The notes under the pieces: model-generated
Told to the model about the DNA's origin: nothing
What the model saw: the letters and a program-made list of their open reading frames with translations, nothing else
Database searches by the model: none
Position numbers and translations under genes: made by a program
Shown here: positions 9,998 to 21,325 of the stretch, in pieces
Layout: each line of letters starts with the position of its first letter
Position numbering within the stretch: the first letter of the stretch is position 1
Assembly: GCA_001515265.1 (NCBI GenBank)
Contig: LNDB01000001.1
Span: forward strand, 1 to 64,000
Direction of reading: 5' to 3'
Source: Candidatus Dichloromethanomonas elyunquensis
GTDB taxonomy: Bacteria > Bacillota > Desulfitobacteriia > Desulfitobacteriales > Syntrophobotulaceae
Length of the DNA: 64,000 bases

Positions 9998-11010
9998 ACA
10001 TATCTCACTCCCTGCCCCGGAACCACTCTGCCTATTCTCACAGGATTTTCGCCATTGGCAATTAATATGTTAGCTGCCTGTTCTTCATCTTCCGGATGAA
10101 CGATCAGGATAAACCCAATTCCCATATTCAGGGTTCTTAGCATTTCAGCTTGTTCCACTTGGCCTGTCTGTTGTATCAAATGAAAGATAGGGGGGACCTG
10201 CCAACTGGAAAGAGTAATTTCCACACCTAAACCCTGCGGCAGAATGCGAGGAATGTTCTCAGTTAACCCCCCGCCGGTGATATGCACCATTCCGGGTACA
10301 GCCATCATCTCCAGAACCGGCAGGATTTGTTTCACGTAAATGCGGGTGGGCGTAAGCAGTTCTTCTCCTAACAAATTGTCCAACTCCGGCAGCCGGTCCT
10401 CTAAAGAATAATTTGCAAAAATTTTTCTGACTAAAGAAAAACCGTTGCTATGCAGCCCGCTGGATGCCAGTCCGAGAACGATATCCCCTTCGCGGATTCC
10501 GGATCCGTCAATCAGTCTATCCCGATTGACGACACCCACGGCAAACCCGGCAATGTCATACTCTTCTTCCTGATAAAATCCGGGCATCTCCGCAGTTTCT
10601 CCGCCTATTAAGGCACATCCGGCCTGTCTGCACCCTTCGGCAACTCCCTCCACGATTGATGCCACTTTTTCCGGCACAAGTTTGCCTACAGCTAAATAAT
10701 CCAAGAAAAATAGAGGTTCGGCTCCCTGGACAAGGATATCATTTACACACATCGCAACAGCATCCTGCCCAATCGTATGATGCTTATTCATCTGAAAAGC
10801 CAGTCTTAGCTTAGTGCCTACTCCGTCTGTTCCCGATACTAAAACCGGATCGGGGTATTTATGGAGGTCAAGACCGAAAAGTCCTCCAAACCCTCCAAGT
10901 CCTCCGATCACACCGTTCCTCCAGGTGCTTGCCACCGCGGGCTTAATCCTTTCGACCGCTTCATTTCCGGCCTCAATATCTACTCCCGCATCTTTATAAG
11001 TAACTCCCAC
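9994..11010 (-). CDS. purM: Phosphoribosylformylglycinamidine cyclo-ligase (AIR synthetase)
   Basis: 338 residues, GTG start at 11010 behind GAGGAGG. It converts FGAM and ATP to AIR. Family motifs are [17 protein letters not shown] at the N-terminus, the [12 protein letters not shown] signature, [13 protein letters not shown], and [17 protein letters not shown] in the C-terminal half. Length is typical of the family. Confidence 0.97.
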   Translation of the reverse strand: MGVTYKDAGVDIEAGNEAVERIKPAVASTWRNGVIGGLGGFGGLFGLDLHKYPDPVLVSGTDGVGTKLRLAFQMNKHHTIGQDAVAMCVNDILVQGAEPLFFLDYLAVGKLVPEKVASIVEGVAEGCRQAGCALIGGETAEMPGFYQEEEYDIAGFAVGVVNRDRLIDGSGIREGDIVLGLASSGLHSNGFSLVRKIFANYSLEDRLPELDNLLGEELLTPTRIYVKQILPVLEMMAVPGMVHITGGGLTENIPRILPQGLGVEITLSSWQVPPIFHLIQQTGQVEQAEMLRTLNMGIGFILIVHPEDEEQAANILIANGENPVRIGRVVPGQGVRYV

Positions 11011-11024
11011 TCAGATTACCTCCT

Positions 11025-12419
11025 CTAGCACTCCAGATCCTGTTTAGAAAACTTCTGAGAAACCGCAATCGGATAGTCTCCATTAAAACAAGCCAGACAG
11101 ACCGAATTTCCGCCTAAAGCCCGTTTGAGGCCTTCTTCCGACAAGTAGCAAAGGGTATCTGCCCCTACAAATTTGCGTATTTCTTCAATACTCATTTTGT
11201 TGGCCACTAGTTTTTCTCTCTCTGCCGTGTCAATCCCATAGTAACAGGAATAACGGACAGGCGGGGAACTGATAAGGAGGTGAACCTCTTTGGCTCCGCA
11301 ACTTCTGACCATCTCAACCAATTTGGAGCTGGTTGTTCCGCGGACGATAGAATCATCAATCATCACAACCCGCCGTCCCCGGATGACTCCGGCGTTGGCA
11401 TTCAGTTTAATCCTTACTGCGACCTCACGCATTTGCTGGGTAGGCTGAATGAATGTTCTTCCCACATACCTATTTTTCAAGAGTCCTTCCTCAAAAGGCA
11501 GACCCAAGGCCTGAGCATACCCCAGGGCCGCAGGCGTGCCGGAATCGGGAACCGCCATGACTACATCGGCATCGATAGGACATTCCTTAGCCAGTTCTAC
11601 TCCCATTTGCCTGCGGCTTTCCCATACATTGACGCTGTCCATCGTGCTATCAGGCCTGGCAAAATAAATGTACTCAAACGAACAAAACGCAGTCCTTTCT
11701 TTCGGTAACCCTTGCCGCGAGTGCAGCCCCTGTTCATCAATCGTTACGACTTCACCCGGTTCAACATCCCTGAGAAATTCTGCGCCGATTGTATCAAGCG
11801 CACTGCTTTCGGAGGCAAGACAATACCTTTCTCCCAAACGACCGATACAAAGCGGCCTTACCCCGTGAGGATCCCTAACTCCAACGATCTTATCCTCAGC
11901 CATAATGAGAAGAGAGTACGCTCCTTTAAGATCGATCATGGTCTTAATCACGGCATCTTCCAGACTGTACCGTCTGTAGCGGGCAATCATATTCAGGATG
12001 ACTTCGCTGTCTATCGTTGTCTGGAAAACAGTCCCCTGGTTTCCAAGCTCTTCTCTCAGTTCAACAGCATTTGTTAAATTTCCGTTATGGGCAAGAGCAA
12101 TCATACCCTTTTGAAAATAGACGATCAATGGCTGGGCATTAACCAGGAGGCTTGACCCGGTGGTAGAATAGCGCACATGGCCAATCGCCATCTTTCCCTG
12201 GAGGCTATGGAGGATTTCCTGATGAAAAACTTCAGTAACCAACCCCATCCCTTTATGATTTTGAATCCTGCGCCCATCGGAAACGGCAATTCCTGCACTT
12301 TCCTGTCCTCTATGCTGAAGTGCATAGAGTCCGTAATACGTCAGTCGGGCAACTTCTTGTTCCGGAGCAAATATTCCAAAAAGACCGCACTCTTCTTTGG
12401 GTTTGTCATCAAAGAACAT
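11025..12419 (-). CDS. purF: Amidophosphoribosyltransferase (glutamine PRPP amidotransferase)
   Basis: 464 residues, first committed step of purine synthesis. The N-terminal Ntn glutaminase has its nucleophile at Cys11 (KEECGLFGIF), so a ten-residue propeptide must be removed, as in the Bacillus-type enzymes. The PRPP loop VVMIDDSIVRGTTS lies in the C-terminal phosphoribosyltransferase domain. Cysteines in FCSFEY, YSCYYG and the C-terminal VCLACFNGDYP fit the [4Fe-4S]-containing, oxygen-sensitive class. Its AGGAG site is about 12 bases from the ATG, wider than usual. Confidence 0.97.
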   Translation of the reverse strand: MFFDDKPKEECGLFGIFAPEQEVARLTYYGLYALQHRGQESAGIAVSDGRRIQNHKGMGLVTEVFHQEILHSLQGKMAIGHVRYSTTGSSLLVNAQPLIVYFQKGMIALAHNGNLTNAVELREELGNQGTVFQTTIDSEVILNMIARYRRYSLEDAVIKTMIDLKGAYSLLIMAEDKIVGVRDPHGVRPLCIGRLGERYCLASESSALDTIGAEFLRDVEPGEVVTIDEQGLHSRQGLPKERTAFCSFEYIYFARPDSTMDSVNVWESRRQMGVELAKECPIDADVVMAVPDSGTPAALGYAQALGLPFEEGLLKNRYVGRTFIQPTQQMREVAVRIKLNANAGVIRGRRVVMIDDSIVRGTTSSKLVEMVRSCGAKEVHLLISSPPVRYSCYYGIDTAEREKLVANKMSIEEIRKFVGADTLCYLSEEGLKRALGGNSVCLACFNGDYPIAVSQKFSKQDLEC

Positions 12420-12479
12420 CTCAATGCCGAACTCCTTTCCTGTTGATTCGAGGCTAAATTTCCCCTCAATCAGCGAATA

Positions 12480-14667
<2,188 letters not shown>

Positions 14668-14678
<11 letters not shown>

Positions 14679-15375
14679 GCTGTGTCCTCCTCTCCCAGTG
14701 CTCCAGGATGGATAAAAACATATCCTTCCCGTCCACACCTCCGATCAGTTCTTCTACAACTCTTTCGGGGTGCGGCATCATACCTAAGACATTACCTTGT
14801 TCGTTTACAATTCCGGCTATATTTTCCCTGGAACCGTTAGGACTTCCTTTTTCGGTTGCTTCACCTTCGGAGGTGACATAACGGAACACAATCTGGTTAT
14901 TGGCTTTTAGTCCGGCCAGACCTTCATCATCGATCGTATAATTCCCTTCGCCATGATTCACGGGGATCTGAATGATCTGCCCTTCCTGGTACTTGTTGGT
15001 AAAAGCCAGGTCATTGCGTTCCACCCTCAAATACTGCGGACTGCAAACAAAGTGCATTCCTGCGTTGCGCAGCAATGCGCCGGGGAGAAGACCGCACTCT
15101 GTTAAAATTTGAAAACCATTGCAGATTCCCCAGACCAGCCCTCCGCTTTTGGCAAACGTGACCACATCATCCATAACAGGCGAAAAACGGGCGATAGCTC
15201 CTGTCCGCAGATAGTCCCCATAAGAGAACCCCCCCGGCAGCACAATGAGGTCAAACCCCTTTACCGAGGTTTCCTGGTGCCAAATCATCACTGGGTCCTG
15301 TCCTGCCACCCGCCAGGCTTCCAAGCAGTCCACCTCACAATTTGAACCTGGAAAACGTATAATACCGATCTTCAA
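14668..15375 (-). CDS. purQ: Phosphoribosylformylglycinamidine synthase subunit I (glutaminase)
   Basis: 235 residues. A class I glutamine amidotransferase that feeds ammonia to PurL. The nucleophile Cys lies in [21 protein letters not shown] and the His-Glu pair in [12 protein letters not shown]. Translation starts at a TTG at 15375 (reads [20 protein letters not shown]) with GGAGGG six bases upstream. The start lies two bases after the purS stop. Confidence 0.96.
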
Positions 15376-15377
15376 GT

Positions 15378-15620
15378 TCAGCCCTCCAGTTCAAAGAAAT
15401 AATCTTCAATTACCGGATTGGATAAAAGCTTATGGCAGATTTCATGCATCATTTCTTCTGCCTTAGCTTTATCCGTCTCCGCCAAAGTTACTTCCATAAA
15501 TTTGCCGATCCGGACAGATTCTACAGGGTATTTCATACTTTTCAGAGCTTTTTCCACAGCACTGCCCTGGGGGTCTAGAATACTCTTTTTCAGTGTAACC
15601 GTCACATTGGCCTTAAGCAT
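15378..15620 (-). CDS. purS: Phosphoribosylformylglycinamidine synthase subunit PurS
   Basis: 80 residues, the small dimeric structural subunit that bridges PurQ and PurL. It shows the family pattern [21 protein letters not shown] and [11 protein letters not shown]. The start overlaps the end of purC by eight bases. Confidence 0.96.
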   Translation of the reverse strand: MLKANVTVTLKKSILDPQGSAVEKALKSMKYPVESVRIGKFMEVTLAETDKAKAEEMMHEICHKLLSNPVIEDYFFELEG

Positions 15621-16332
15621 TGGCTATGGCCTCCTTAATACGCCTGTATACTTCGGCATAAGCTTCTTCAACTTTGCCGAGGTCCCTGCGGAAACGGTCT
15701 TTATCTAATTTCTCCTGAGTTTCTTTATCCCAAAAACGGCAGGTATCAGGAGAAATCTCATCCCCAAGCATCACTTTACCATCGCAAACCCCAAATTCCA
15801 ATTTATAATCTACTAAATCAATTCCCGCTCTGTCTATAACTTCTGTCAGGAGCGCGTTGACTTTGAGTGCAATTTCCTTCATGTCATGGATCTGGTCCAA
15901 GGTAGCCCACCCCAGGGCAATGGCATGTGTTTCATTCACCATAGGGTCTCCAAGGCTGTCGTCCTTGTAGTAAAGCTCAAAAACAGGGGAATCCAGTACA
16001 TAACCTTCTTCTTTTCCCACTCGTTTAGACAAGCTGCCTGCTACAATGTTGCGGACTACAATTTCCAGCGGGATCATTTTCAGGCGTCTGACGACTTGTT
16101 CCCTGTCATTAATAAGTTCGACAAAATGAGTATTTACCCCGTTTTCCGCAAGATAAGCAAACATCATGGCCGACATCTTATTATTGACGATCCCTTTATC
16201 GGCAATAGTACCCTTCTTAATCCCGTTAAACGCAGTTGCATCATCTTTATATTCAACCCAAAAATATTTTTTATTGTCGGTGTCATAGATTTTTTTTGCT
16301 TTTCCTTCATACAGCATCGCTAATTTTTCCAT
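15613..16332 (-). CDS. purC: SAICAR synthetase
   Basis: 239 residues. Joins aspartate to CAIR with ATP. Motifs: [47 protein letters not shown] and the ADE-like [10 protein letters not shown] segment. The ATG at 16332 follows GGGGGATTCTGAA. Typical bacterial length. It lies 64 bases after purB. Confidence 0.97.
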   Translation of the reverse strand: MEKLAMLYEGKAKKIYDTDNKKYFWVEYKDDATAFNGIKKGTIADKGIVNNKMSAMMFAYLAENGVNTHFVELINDREQVVRRLKMIPLEIVVRNIVAGSLSKRVGKEEGYVLDSPVFELYYKDDSLGDPMVNETHAIALGWATLDQIHDMKEIALKVNALLTEVIDRAGIDLVDYKLEFGVCDGKVMLGDEISPDTCRFWDKETQEKLDKDRFRRDLGKVEEAYAEVYRRIKEAIANA

Positions 16333-16396
16333 TTCAGAATCCCCCGATGATTTTTTATTTTATTACCAATGTAACAATAACGCATTAATTTAGGCG

Positions 16397-17695
16397 TTAC
16401 TTCAGCAAGCCTACCCGTCTGAAAATATAGTCCACGTTTTTCGTATGGTACCCATAATCAAACAATTCATCTACCTCAACAGACTTCATAACAGACATAA
16501 TTTCCTGGTCCTGGAGAATATAATCCTTAAAAGATGACTTGGCATCCCAGGCTTTCATCGCATTTCTCTGTACCCAATCATAGGAAGTTTCCCTGCTGAT
16601 TCCCTTATCTACCAAGGAAAGCATCAGTCTTTGGGAAAAGATAAGACCATAAACCTTTTCAATATTCTCCAACATTTGTTCGGGAAAAACTCTCAAGCCT
16701 TCCAGTAGTTGAATCATTTTCTGCAGCATATAATCCAAGGCAATCGTACTGTCGGGAAGGATAACCCTTTCGGCTGAAGAATGAGAAATATCCCGTTCAT
16801 GCCAAAGTGCGACATTTTCAAATGCAACCTGGGCATTCCCCCTGATCAAACGCGCCATCCCGCAGATTCGCTCGGAAATAATAGGATTCTTTTTATGGGG
16901 CATGGCGGAGGACCCTTTTTGTCCCTTAGCAAAAGGCTCTTCCACCTCATGGACATCCGTGCGCTGAAGATTGCGAATTTCCGTGGCAATTTTGTCTAAA
17001 GAAGATGCAATCCCTGCTAAAACAGCTACGTAAAAAGCATGACGGTCTCTTTGAATGATTTGGGTCGATACCGGTGCGGGCTTCAGACCCAGATTCGAGC
17101 ACACCCTTTCTTCAACCTTGGGGTCAACGTTGGCGAACGTTCCGACGGCTCCCGAAATCTGACCTACCCGTATCTCCTCCTTAGCCAACAATAGTCTTTC
17201 TCTTTGCCTTTTCATTTCATCATACCAAAGGGCAAATTTTAAACCGAAGGTAATCGGTTCCGCGTGAATTCCGTGAGACCTTCCCATTTGCAGCGTATCT
17301 TTATATTCCAAGGCTTTCGTTCCAAGGACCGCTATGAGTTTATCAAGCTTTTTCAGAAGGATATCCGCAGCTTCTACCAGCTGCAGCGAAAGGGAAGTAT
17401 CCAAAATATCGGAAGACGTAAGTCCCAGATGAATATACTTAGCTTCATCTCCGACATTCTCAGCAACGTTTGTCAGAAAAGCCAGAACATCATGATGCGT
17501 TATTTCTTCAATTTCTTTTACCCGTTCCCAGGAAAAAGCGGCCTTTTTTTTAATTACTTGAACTGCTTCCGCCGGAATTTTTCCAATTTCCGCCCATCCC
17601 TCGCAGGCGGCAATCTCAATATCAAGCCATAACTGCAGCCGGTATTCGTCTTGCCATATTCTTCCCATCGCCGGAAGAGTATATCTTTCTATCAC
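16397..17695 (-). CDS. purB: Adenylosuccinate lyase
   Basis: 432 residues, GTG start at 17695 behind AAGGAG. The enzyme acts twice, on SAICAR and on adenylosuccinate. The fumarase/aspartase signature GSSAMPHKKNP is present, with the active-site His segments THHDVLAFL and GRSHGIHAEPITFG. No purA is in the window, so the AMP branch is completed elsewhere. Confidence 0.97.
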   Translation of the reverse strand: MIERYTLPAMGRIWQDEYRLQLWLDIEIAACEGWAEIGKIPAEAVQVIKKKAAFSWERVKEIEEITHHDVLAFLTNVAENVGDEAKYIHLGLTSSDILDTSLSLQLVEAADILLKKLDKLIAVLGTKALEYKDTLQMGRSHGIHAEPITFGLKFALWYDEMKRQRERLLLAKEEIRVGQISGAVGTFANVDPKVEERVCSNLGLKPAPVSTQIIQRDRHAFYVAVLAGIASSLDKIATEIRNLQRTDVHEVEEPFAKGQKGSSAMPHKKNPIISERICGMARLIRGNAQVAFENVALWHERDISHSSAERVILPDSTIALDYMLQKMIQLLEGLRVFPEQMLENIEKVYGLIFSQRLMLSLVDKGISRETSYDWVQRNAMKAWDAKSSFKDYILQDQEIMSVMKSVEVDELFDYGYHTKNVDYIFRRVGLLK

Positions 17696-17741
17696 TGGTA
17701 TTCTCCTTTTTTACTAAAGAAATTCTGGATGTTTTGTCTCT

Positions 17742-18236
17742 CTAGGAATTCAGTTTCTCCAGAAGAGCTTTATCTTTGGCATCGACTTCTTCAGCCATTT
17801 TCTGCCGATACGCTTTAAGTGCATCCCGAAGACCCTTATCTTCCATACTCAACATTTCAACAGCGAGAAGAGCCGCATTGCGGGCACCATTTATACCAAC
17901 TGCCGCCACAGGAATTCCCGGAGGCATCTGAACAATTGCATACAAAGCATCGACACCTTCCAAAGCTCCGTTTCTGATCGGGACCCCGATAACCGGCAAG
18001 GCAGAAGCTCCTGCTATTACTCCGGGGAGATGGGCCGCCAGCCCTGCCCCTGCAATAATTATTTTCCCCCCGGCGGTTTCAAAATTTTCCACCCACTCCA
18101 CGGTACGCTTCAGAGTGCGGTGGGCAGATGATACCTTCACTTCATAACTGACGCCGAATTGTTTTAAAGTCTTTATCGCTTCTTCCATTACATTCCAATC
18201 AGAATCGCTGCCCATCATCACGCCGACAGAACTCAT
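17742..18236 (-). CDS. purE: N5-carboxyaminoimidazole ribonucleotide mutase / AIR carboxylase
   Basis: 164 residues, first gene of the purine operon, with AAGGAGG six bases before the ATG. Active-site motifs MGSDSDWNVMEEA and KVSSAHRTLKR, followed by GAGLAAHLPGVIAG and VQMPPGIPVA. There is no purK in the operon, so the enzyme may use CO2 and AIR directly (class II), or purK lies elsewhere; the sequence alone does not settle this. Confidence 0.95.
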   Translation of the reverse strand: MSSVGVMMGSDSDWNVMEEAIKTLKQFGVSYEVKVSSAHRTLKRTVEWVENFETAGGKIIIAGAGLAAHLPGVIAGASALPVIGVPIRNGALEGVDALYAIVQMPPGIPVAAVGINGARNAALLAVEMLSMEDKGLRDALKAYRQKMAEEVDAKDKALLEKLNS

Positions 18237-18299
18237 ACTATTCCTCCTTTTTCTTCTGAAAATGTTGACATTATCAAAAATTCCAGTACATCTACAAAT

Positions 18300-18328
18300 A
18301 TTTTACCTGACAAAATAACAAGGGTCAA
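18300..18328 (-). promoter_or_regulatory. Sigma-A-type promoter of the purine operon
   Basis: On the minus strand TTGACC (18323-18328), a 17-base spacer, then TAAAAT (18300-18305). Transcription would start near 18293, giving a leader of only about 57 bases before purE. That is too short for a guanine riboswitch. Confidence 0.8.
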
Positions 18329-18332
18329 TTAA

Positions 18333-18376
18333 AAATCCGAACATTTCCCAGATTATTGTGTTAAATGTTCGAATTT
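18333..18376. promoter_or_regulatory. Two inverted PurBoxes (PurR operator) upstream of purE
   Basis: AAATCCGAACATT at 18333-18345 matches the Bacillus PurBox pattern AWWWCCGAACWWT exactly. A second copy, AAATTCGAACATT with one mismatch, lies on the opposite strand at 18364-18376. The two central CGAA cores face each other with 18 bases between the boxes, close to the 16-17 of the known operators, and the pair sits immediately upstream of the -35 element. This predicts repression by a PurR relieved by PRPP. No purR gene is in the window. Confidence 0.85.
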
Positions 18377-18416
18377 GATAAGCTGCCGTTCTTCTTTCCA
18401 TTCATAAGGACTAAAT

Positions 18417-18449
18417 GATAAAAAGCAACCGGTTTTGGATAGGCTGCTT
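18417..18449 (-). terminator. Intrinsic terminator after the HD-GYP gene
   Basis: AAGCAGCC and GGTTGCTT pair over eight base pairs (one G-U) on the minus strand, arms 18442-18449 and 18423-18430, followed by five T. It insulates the purine promoter from read-through. Confidence 0.75.
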
Positions 18450-18466
18450 GTTAGATAAACTCTTTA

Positions 18467-19534
18467 TTATCTATTTTCTATCTTTGTAATCATGATGTTC
18501 AGCTGTTTGGATAAATCAAAATCACTATATTGTTCCAAGAGGTTATTTCCTTCAAAAATTGCCCTGACAATAGGTCTGTTCGGCAGGGAAGCATTTTGAG
18601 CTATGACATTTCCTCTCAGCCCGTTACTGAGTATGACTCCCGTTCCTGTCGGATATACTGCCACGTGCTTCGTAAAAATTTTAACAATTTCCGGGTCAAA
18701 TTGATATCCGGACTGGGCTAAAATATATTCATAAGCCTCGTAAGGCTCCATCGCCTCACGGTACGGGCGCTTGCTGATGAGCGCATCATAAACGTCTGCT
18801 ACGGCTGTGATTCTGCCGAATTCATGAATATCGGTTCCTTTGAGGCCCCGGGGATAACCGCCACCCATCCATTTCTCATGGTGTTGGAAAGCAACATGTG
18901 CTGAATGGATACTAAAATCCCGATTTTTTCTAATAAAATCATAACCAAAACCAGAATGCTTTTTAATTTCTTCAAAGTCTTCTTCGTTCAATTTACTGCT
19001 CTTATGCAATATTTCTTTGGGAACCCTTGTTTTTCCTATATCGTGCATCAGAACACCCATTCCTAATTCCAAAAGCCTGGTCTGGGTATATCCTTTTCCC
19101 ATTGCCAGAACAAGAGCCAATACAGTGGTATTGACAGAGTGGTGAAAAGTATATTCATCATATCCCATGATATCGGTCAAATTACTGAGAATATCGAAAC
19201 TGCAGAGCAAATCCTCCATAATATTTAAAACGGCGTAGCGAACCCCATCTGCATTGATGCTGGTATCGGGATTATTGTCTACGGCCGTAGTGACAGAACG
19301 AATCGCATTAAAGGCGATTTCTTTGGTTTTATCCGATACCGCATAGTTTATTTCGACATCCCTAAAACGATCATCACGGATAAAAAGCATATCATAGCCC
19401 AATTGTTTTAACTTCGTTAAAAAATTGTAATTTAAACTGACTCCCTCTCCGAGAAGAACTCTTCCATTTGCACTCCTGACAGGCCTGGCCAGAACAGACC
19501 CTTCATCAACAAAATTTATATTAACAAGTCTCAT
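18467..19534 (-). CDS. HD-GYP domain protein, probable c-di-GMP phosphodiesterase
   Basis: 355 residues from the ATG at 19534 (GGAGTG nine bases upstream). A short N-terminal segment (1 to about 120) of unknown fold is followed by an HD-GYP domain: HHSVNTTVLALVLA, the metal-binding HDIGKTRVPKEIL, HVAFQHHEKWMGGGYP (the GYP signature) and ADVYDALISKRPYREA. The domain hydrolyses c-di-GMP to GMP or pGpG in the cytoplasm. No membrane segment or receiver domain is visible. The C-terminal 60 residues (VYPTGTGVILSNGLRGNVIA) form the tail usual in Bacillota HD-GYP proteins. Confidence 0.9.
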   Translation of the reverse strand: MRLVNINFVDEGSVLARPVRSANGRVLLGEGVSLNYNFLTKLKQLGYDMLFIRDDRFRDVEINYAVSDKTKEIAFNAIRSVTTAVDNNPDTSINADGVRYAVLNIMEDLLCSFDILSNLTDIMGYDEYTFHHSVNTTVLALVLAMGKGYTQTRLLELGMGVLMHDIGKTRVPKEILHKSSKLNEEDFEEIKKHSGFGYDFIRKNRDFSIHSAHVAFQHHEKWMGGGYPRGLKGTDIHEFGRITAVADVYDALISKRPYREAMEPYEAYEYILAQSGYQFDPEIVKIFTKHVAVYPTGTGVILSNGLRGNVIAQNASLPNRPIVRAIFEGNNLLEQYSDFDLSKQLNIMITKIENR

Positions 19535-19546
19535 ACAATTCTTCAC

Positions 19547-19805
19547 TCCGCAAACTTACAGTAGATATTGTTATCAACAATAAAAATATTTTACCATTTA
19601 TTTGTAAAAAACCAATCGGAGAAAAGACCTATTTCTTTAGATTCAACTCATTATAAAAGCAAAAAGTTTGTTACACTAATATTAATAATCGTAATTATTT
19701 TTCAATTCTATAGTCAAAAGAACGAACAATATTTATTATTTGTAATATTTTTTTTCTATATTGGTTAATAATGATGTTAGTACAAACTTTCTGAGGAGAA
19801 CTCGT
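19547..19805. promoter_or_regulatory. Divergent intergenic region with a split inverted repeat before the marR gene
   Basis: Very AT-rich. AAAGTTTGT-tac-ACTAA near 19663-19679 is mirrored by TTAGT-ACAAACTTT at 19777-19790, just before the marR ribosome site. The two arms are about 100 bases apart and could be half-operators for the MarR protein bridging its own promoter. A 66-codon frame here is low-complexity and not convincing. Confidence 0.35.
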
Positions 19806-20261
19806 ATGCGGAACACGGAAAAACAAGCACTGCTCATCCTTTTAAAAGAAATCAAATCTCTTATTGATAAATGCCTAAAAAGCAAATTAGATTTCGGTGA
19901 TTACACCGTTCCCCAAACCATGGTCATATATCATCTTGCTTCTAACGGAAGAATGAAGATCAGTAAACTAAGTGAAAAAATAGGCCTCACAAACAGTACC
20001 GTTTCAGGAATTGTGGATAGACTTGAAAATCAGGGTGCTGTTATTCGCGAAAGAAGCGCGGAAGACCGTCGCGTAGTGTATGTAGAGCTAACTCCCGAGC
20101 ATCAGAATAAGCACAAAGAAATCCATGCGGCTTTAGACCAGTATCTGGAGGATATGCTGTCAGATATTCCACAGGAGCAGATGGCATCAATTATCAAAAG
20201 TCTGCACATTTTGCGGGACACCTTTTTGCGCAATTTGAAAAAACCTGCAAGCAAACAATAG
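19806..20261 (+). CDS. MarR-family transcriptional regulator
   Basis: 151 residues from the ATG at 19806, with GAGGAG seven bases upstream; an open frame to 19761 lacks a ribosome site. It is a winged helix protein: KISKLSEKIGLTNSTVSGIVDRLENQG is the HTH and recognition helix (about 52-78) and RSAEDRRVVYVELTP the wing. Such proteins bind DNA as dimers and are usually released by small phenolic ligands or oxidants. No drug-efflux or catabolic gene is adjacent, so its target is unknown; autoregulation is plausible. Confidence 0.9.
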   Translation: MRNTEKQALLILLKEIKSLIDKCLKSKLDFGDYTVPQTMVIYHLASNGRMKISKLSEKIGLTNSTVSGIVDRLENQGAVIRERSAEDRRVVYVELTPEHQNKHKEIHAALDQYLEDMLSDIPQEQMASIIKSLHILRDTFLRNLKKPASKQ

Positions 20262-20273
20262 GCTATAGATTTA

Positions 20274-21164
20274 TTAATTAATTTTTTGCAGTGTAAACGT
20301 TTCACTTTTATCTTCCCAATCAATGATCAGGGTATAGCCGCCAACAGCGTTTACCACACCGTTTCCTCCGGATGAGCCCAGCCTTAAATACCCATCTTTA
20401 TCCAGAAAAAGACCGGAGTATTCGAAGACCCCTTGTCCGTTACCCAGCGGTCCCTGAAAGCTGCAGGCAATTTGTCTGATCTGACTGGAATCTTTACCCA
20501 GGTATTTGATCCAAAAATCTTGGCTGCTCCAACTTTCATAACGATTTATCCCGTTTTCGTCTTTCCAAAAAAACTGATAGTACTCTAAGACGGCTTTTCC
20601 GTCCCATGATTGCCCGTTTCCTCGGTACGAGATTCTTACGCTGTGATTTAAATCTTCCAAAGTAATTTTCTTTACAAGCTCCAAATTCGGAGCAAAGAGT
20701 CCGGCAAATTTGTCCAAGGATGCGACATCCGTTATTTCGCTGACAACTTTTGAATCATACGCAATCACATAAATCAGAATAATATTTTTCGCTCTGACCG
20801 GGTTCACCAGGCACTCATGCTCTTCCTCAAGACGTTTGAAACCTTCCGTATTATCCAGGGAACCCTGACTGCCGATCTCCATTAAAGCATTATTTCGTTT
20901 GTTGATATCGGAAAACTCATAGATAAAAAGTTTTTCTCCGCTTCCCGGAAAATTGTAAATTACCGGCATTTTATTACCCACTCGAAAATCGGACGGTGAA
21001 AGATCCTGTGATAAGGTAAGTTTCGTTCCTTTTTGATAGAAAGCCTCTACGACATCAGTGGTTTTTAACAAATCCTTCCCCTGTTGATTCGTTCCGCTTT
21101 GAAGTCCTATCATTACAGCAAAGAAAATAAGGCCTAACCCAAATATATAACGCAAACCATCCAT
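20274..21164 (-). CDS. Exported or membrane-anchored protein of unknown function
   Basis: 296 residues. The first 20 residues (DGLRYIFGLGLIFFAVMIGL) are a signal peptide or anchor, and the rest is hydrophilic and beta-rich, so it should face outside. There is no lipobox cysteine. GGAGG lies eight bases before the ATG at 21164. The gene converges on marR with a 12-base gap. I recognise no family; the C-terminal part (GVFEYSGLFLDKDGYLRLGSSGGNG) suggests repeated beta hairpins. Confidence 0.7.
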   Translation of the reverse strand: MDGLRYIFGLGLIFFAVMIGLQSGTNQQGKDLLKTTDVVEAFYQKGTKLTLSQDLSPSDFRVGNKMPVIYNFPGSGEKLFIYEFSDINKRNNALMEIGSQGSLDNTEGFKRLEEEHECLVNPVRAKNIILIYVIAYDSKVVSEITDVASLDKFAGLFAPNLELVKKITLEDLNHSVRISYRGNGQSWDGKAVLEYYQFFWKDENGINRYESWSSQDFWIKYLGKDSSQIRQIACSFQGPLGNGQGVFEYSGLFLDKDGYLRLGSSGGNGVVNAVGGYTLIIDWEDKSETFTLQKIN

Positions 21165-21325
21165 ATCCTACTCCTCCGAGCCATCCTTCTTTTTCTCTAT
21201 ATGCCAATTTATTGTATCATATATTTGTGTCAGGAAATCATATTTCCAAGCCTGAATTACAAATACGAAATCTGTCAGAAGGGAGAAAACCTTGTCCTGA
21301 TCTTTTTGGCAAATGGAGGTTGACT

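Noticed and set aside
18237-18299. Guanine/purine riboswitch before purE
   Set aside because: The leader after the promoter is only about 57 bases and lacks the three-helix aptamer core, so no riboswitch fits.
19568-19768. 66-codon plus-strand frame between the HD-GYP gene and marR
   Set aside because: Low-complexity AT-driven sequence with no ribosome site. It occupies a promoter region.
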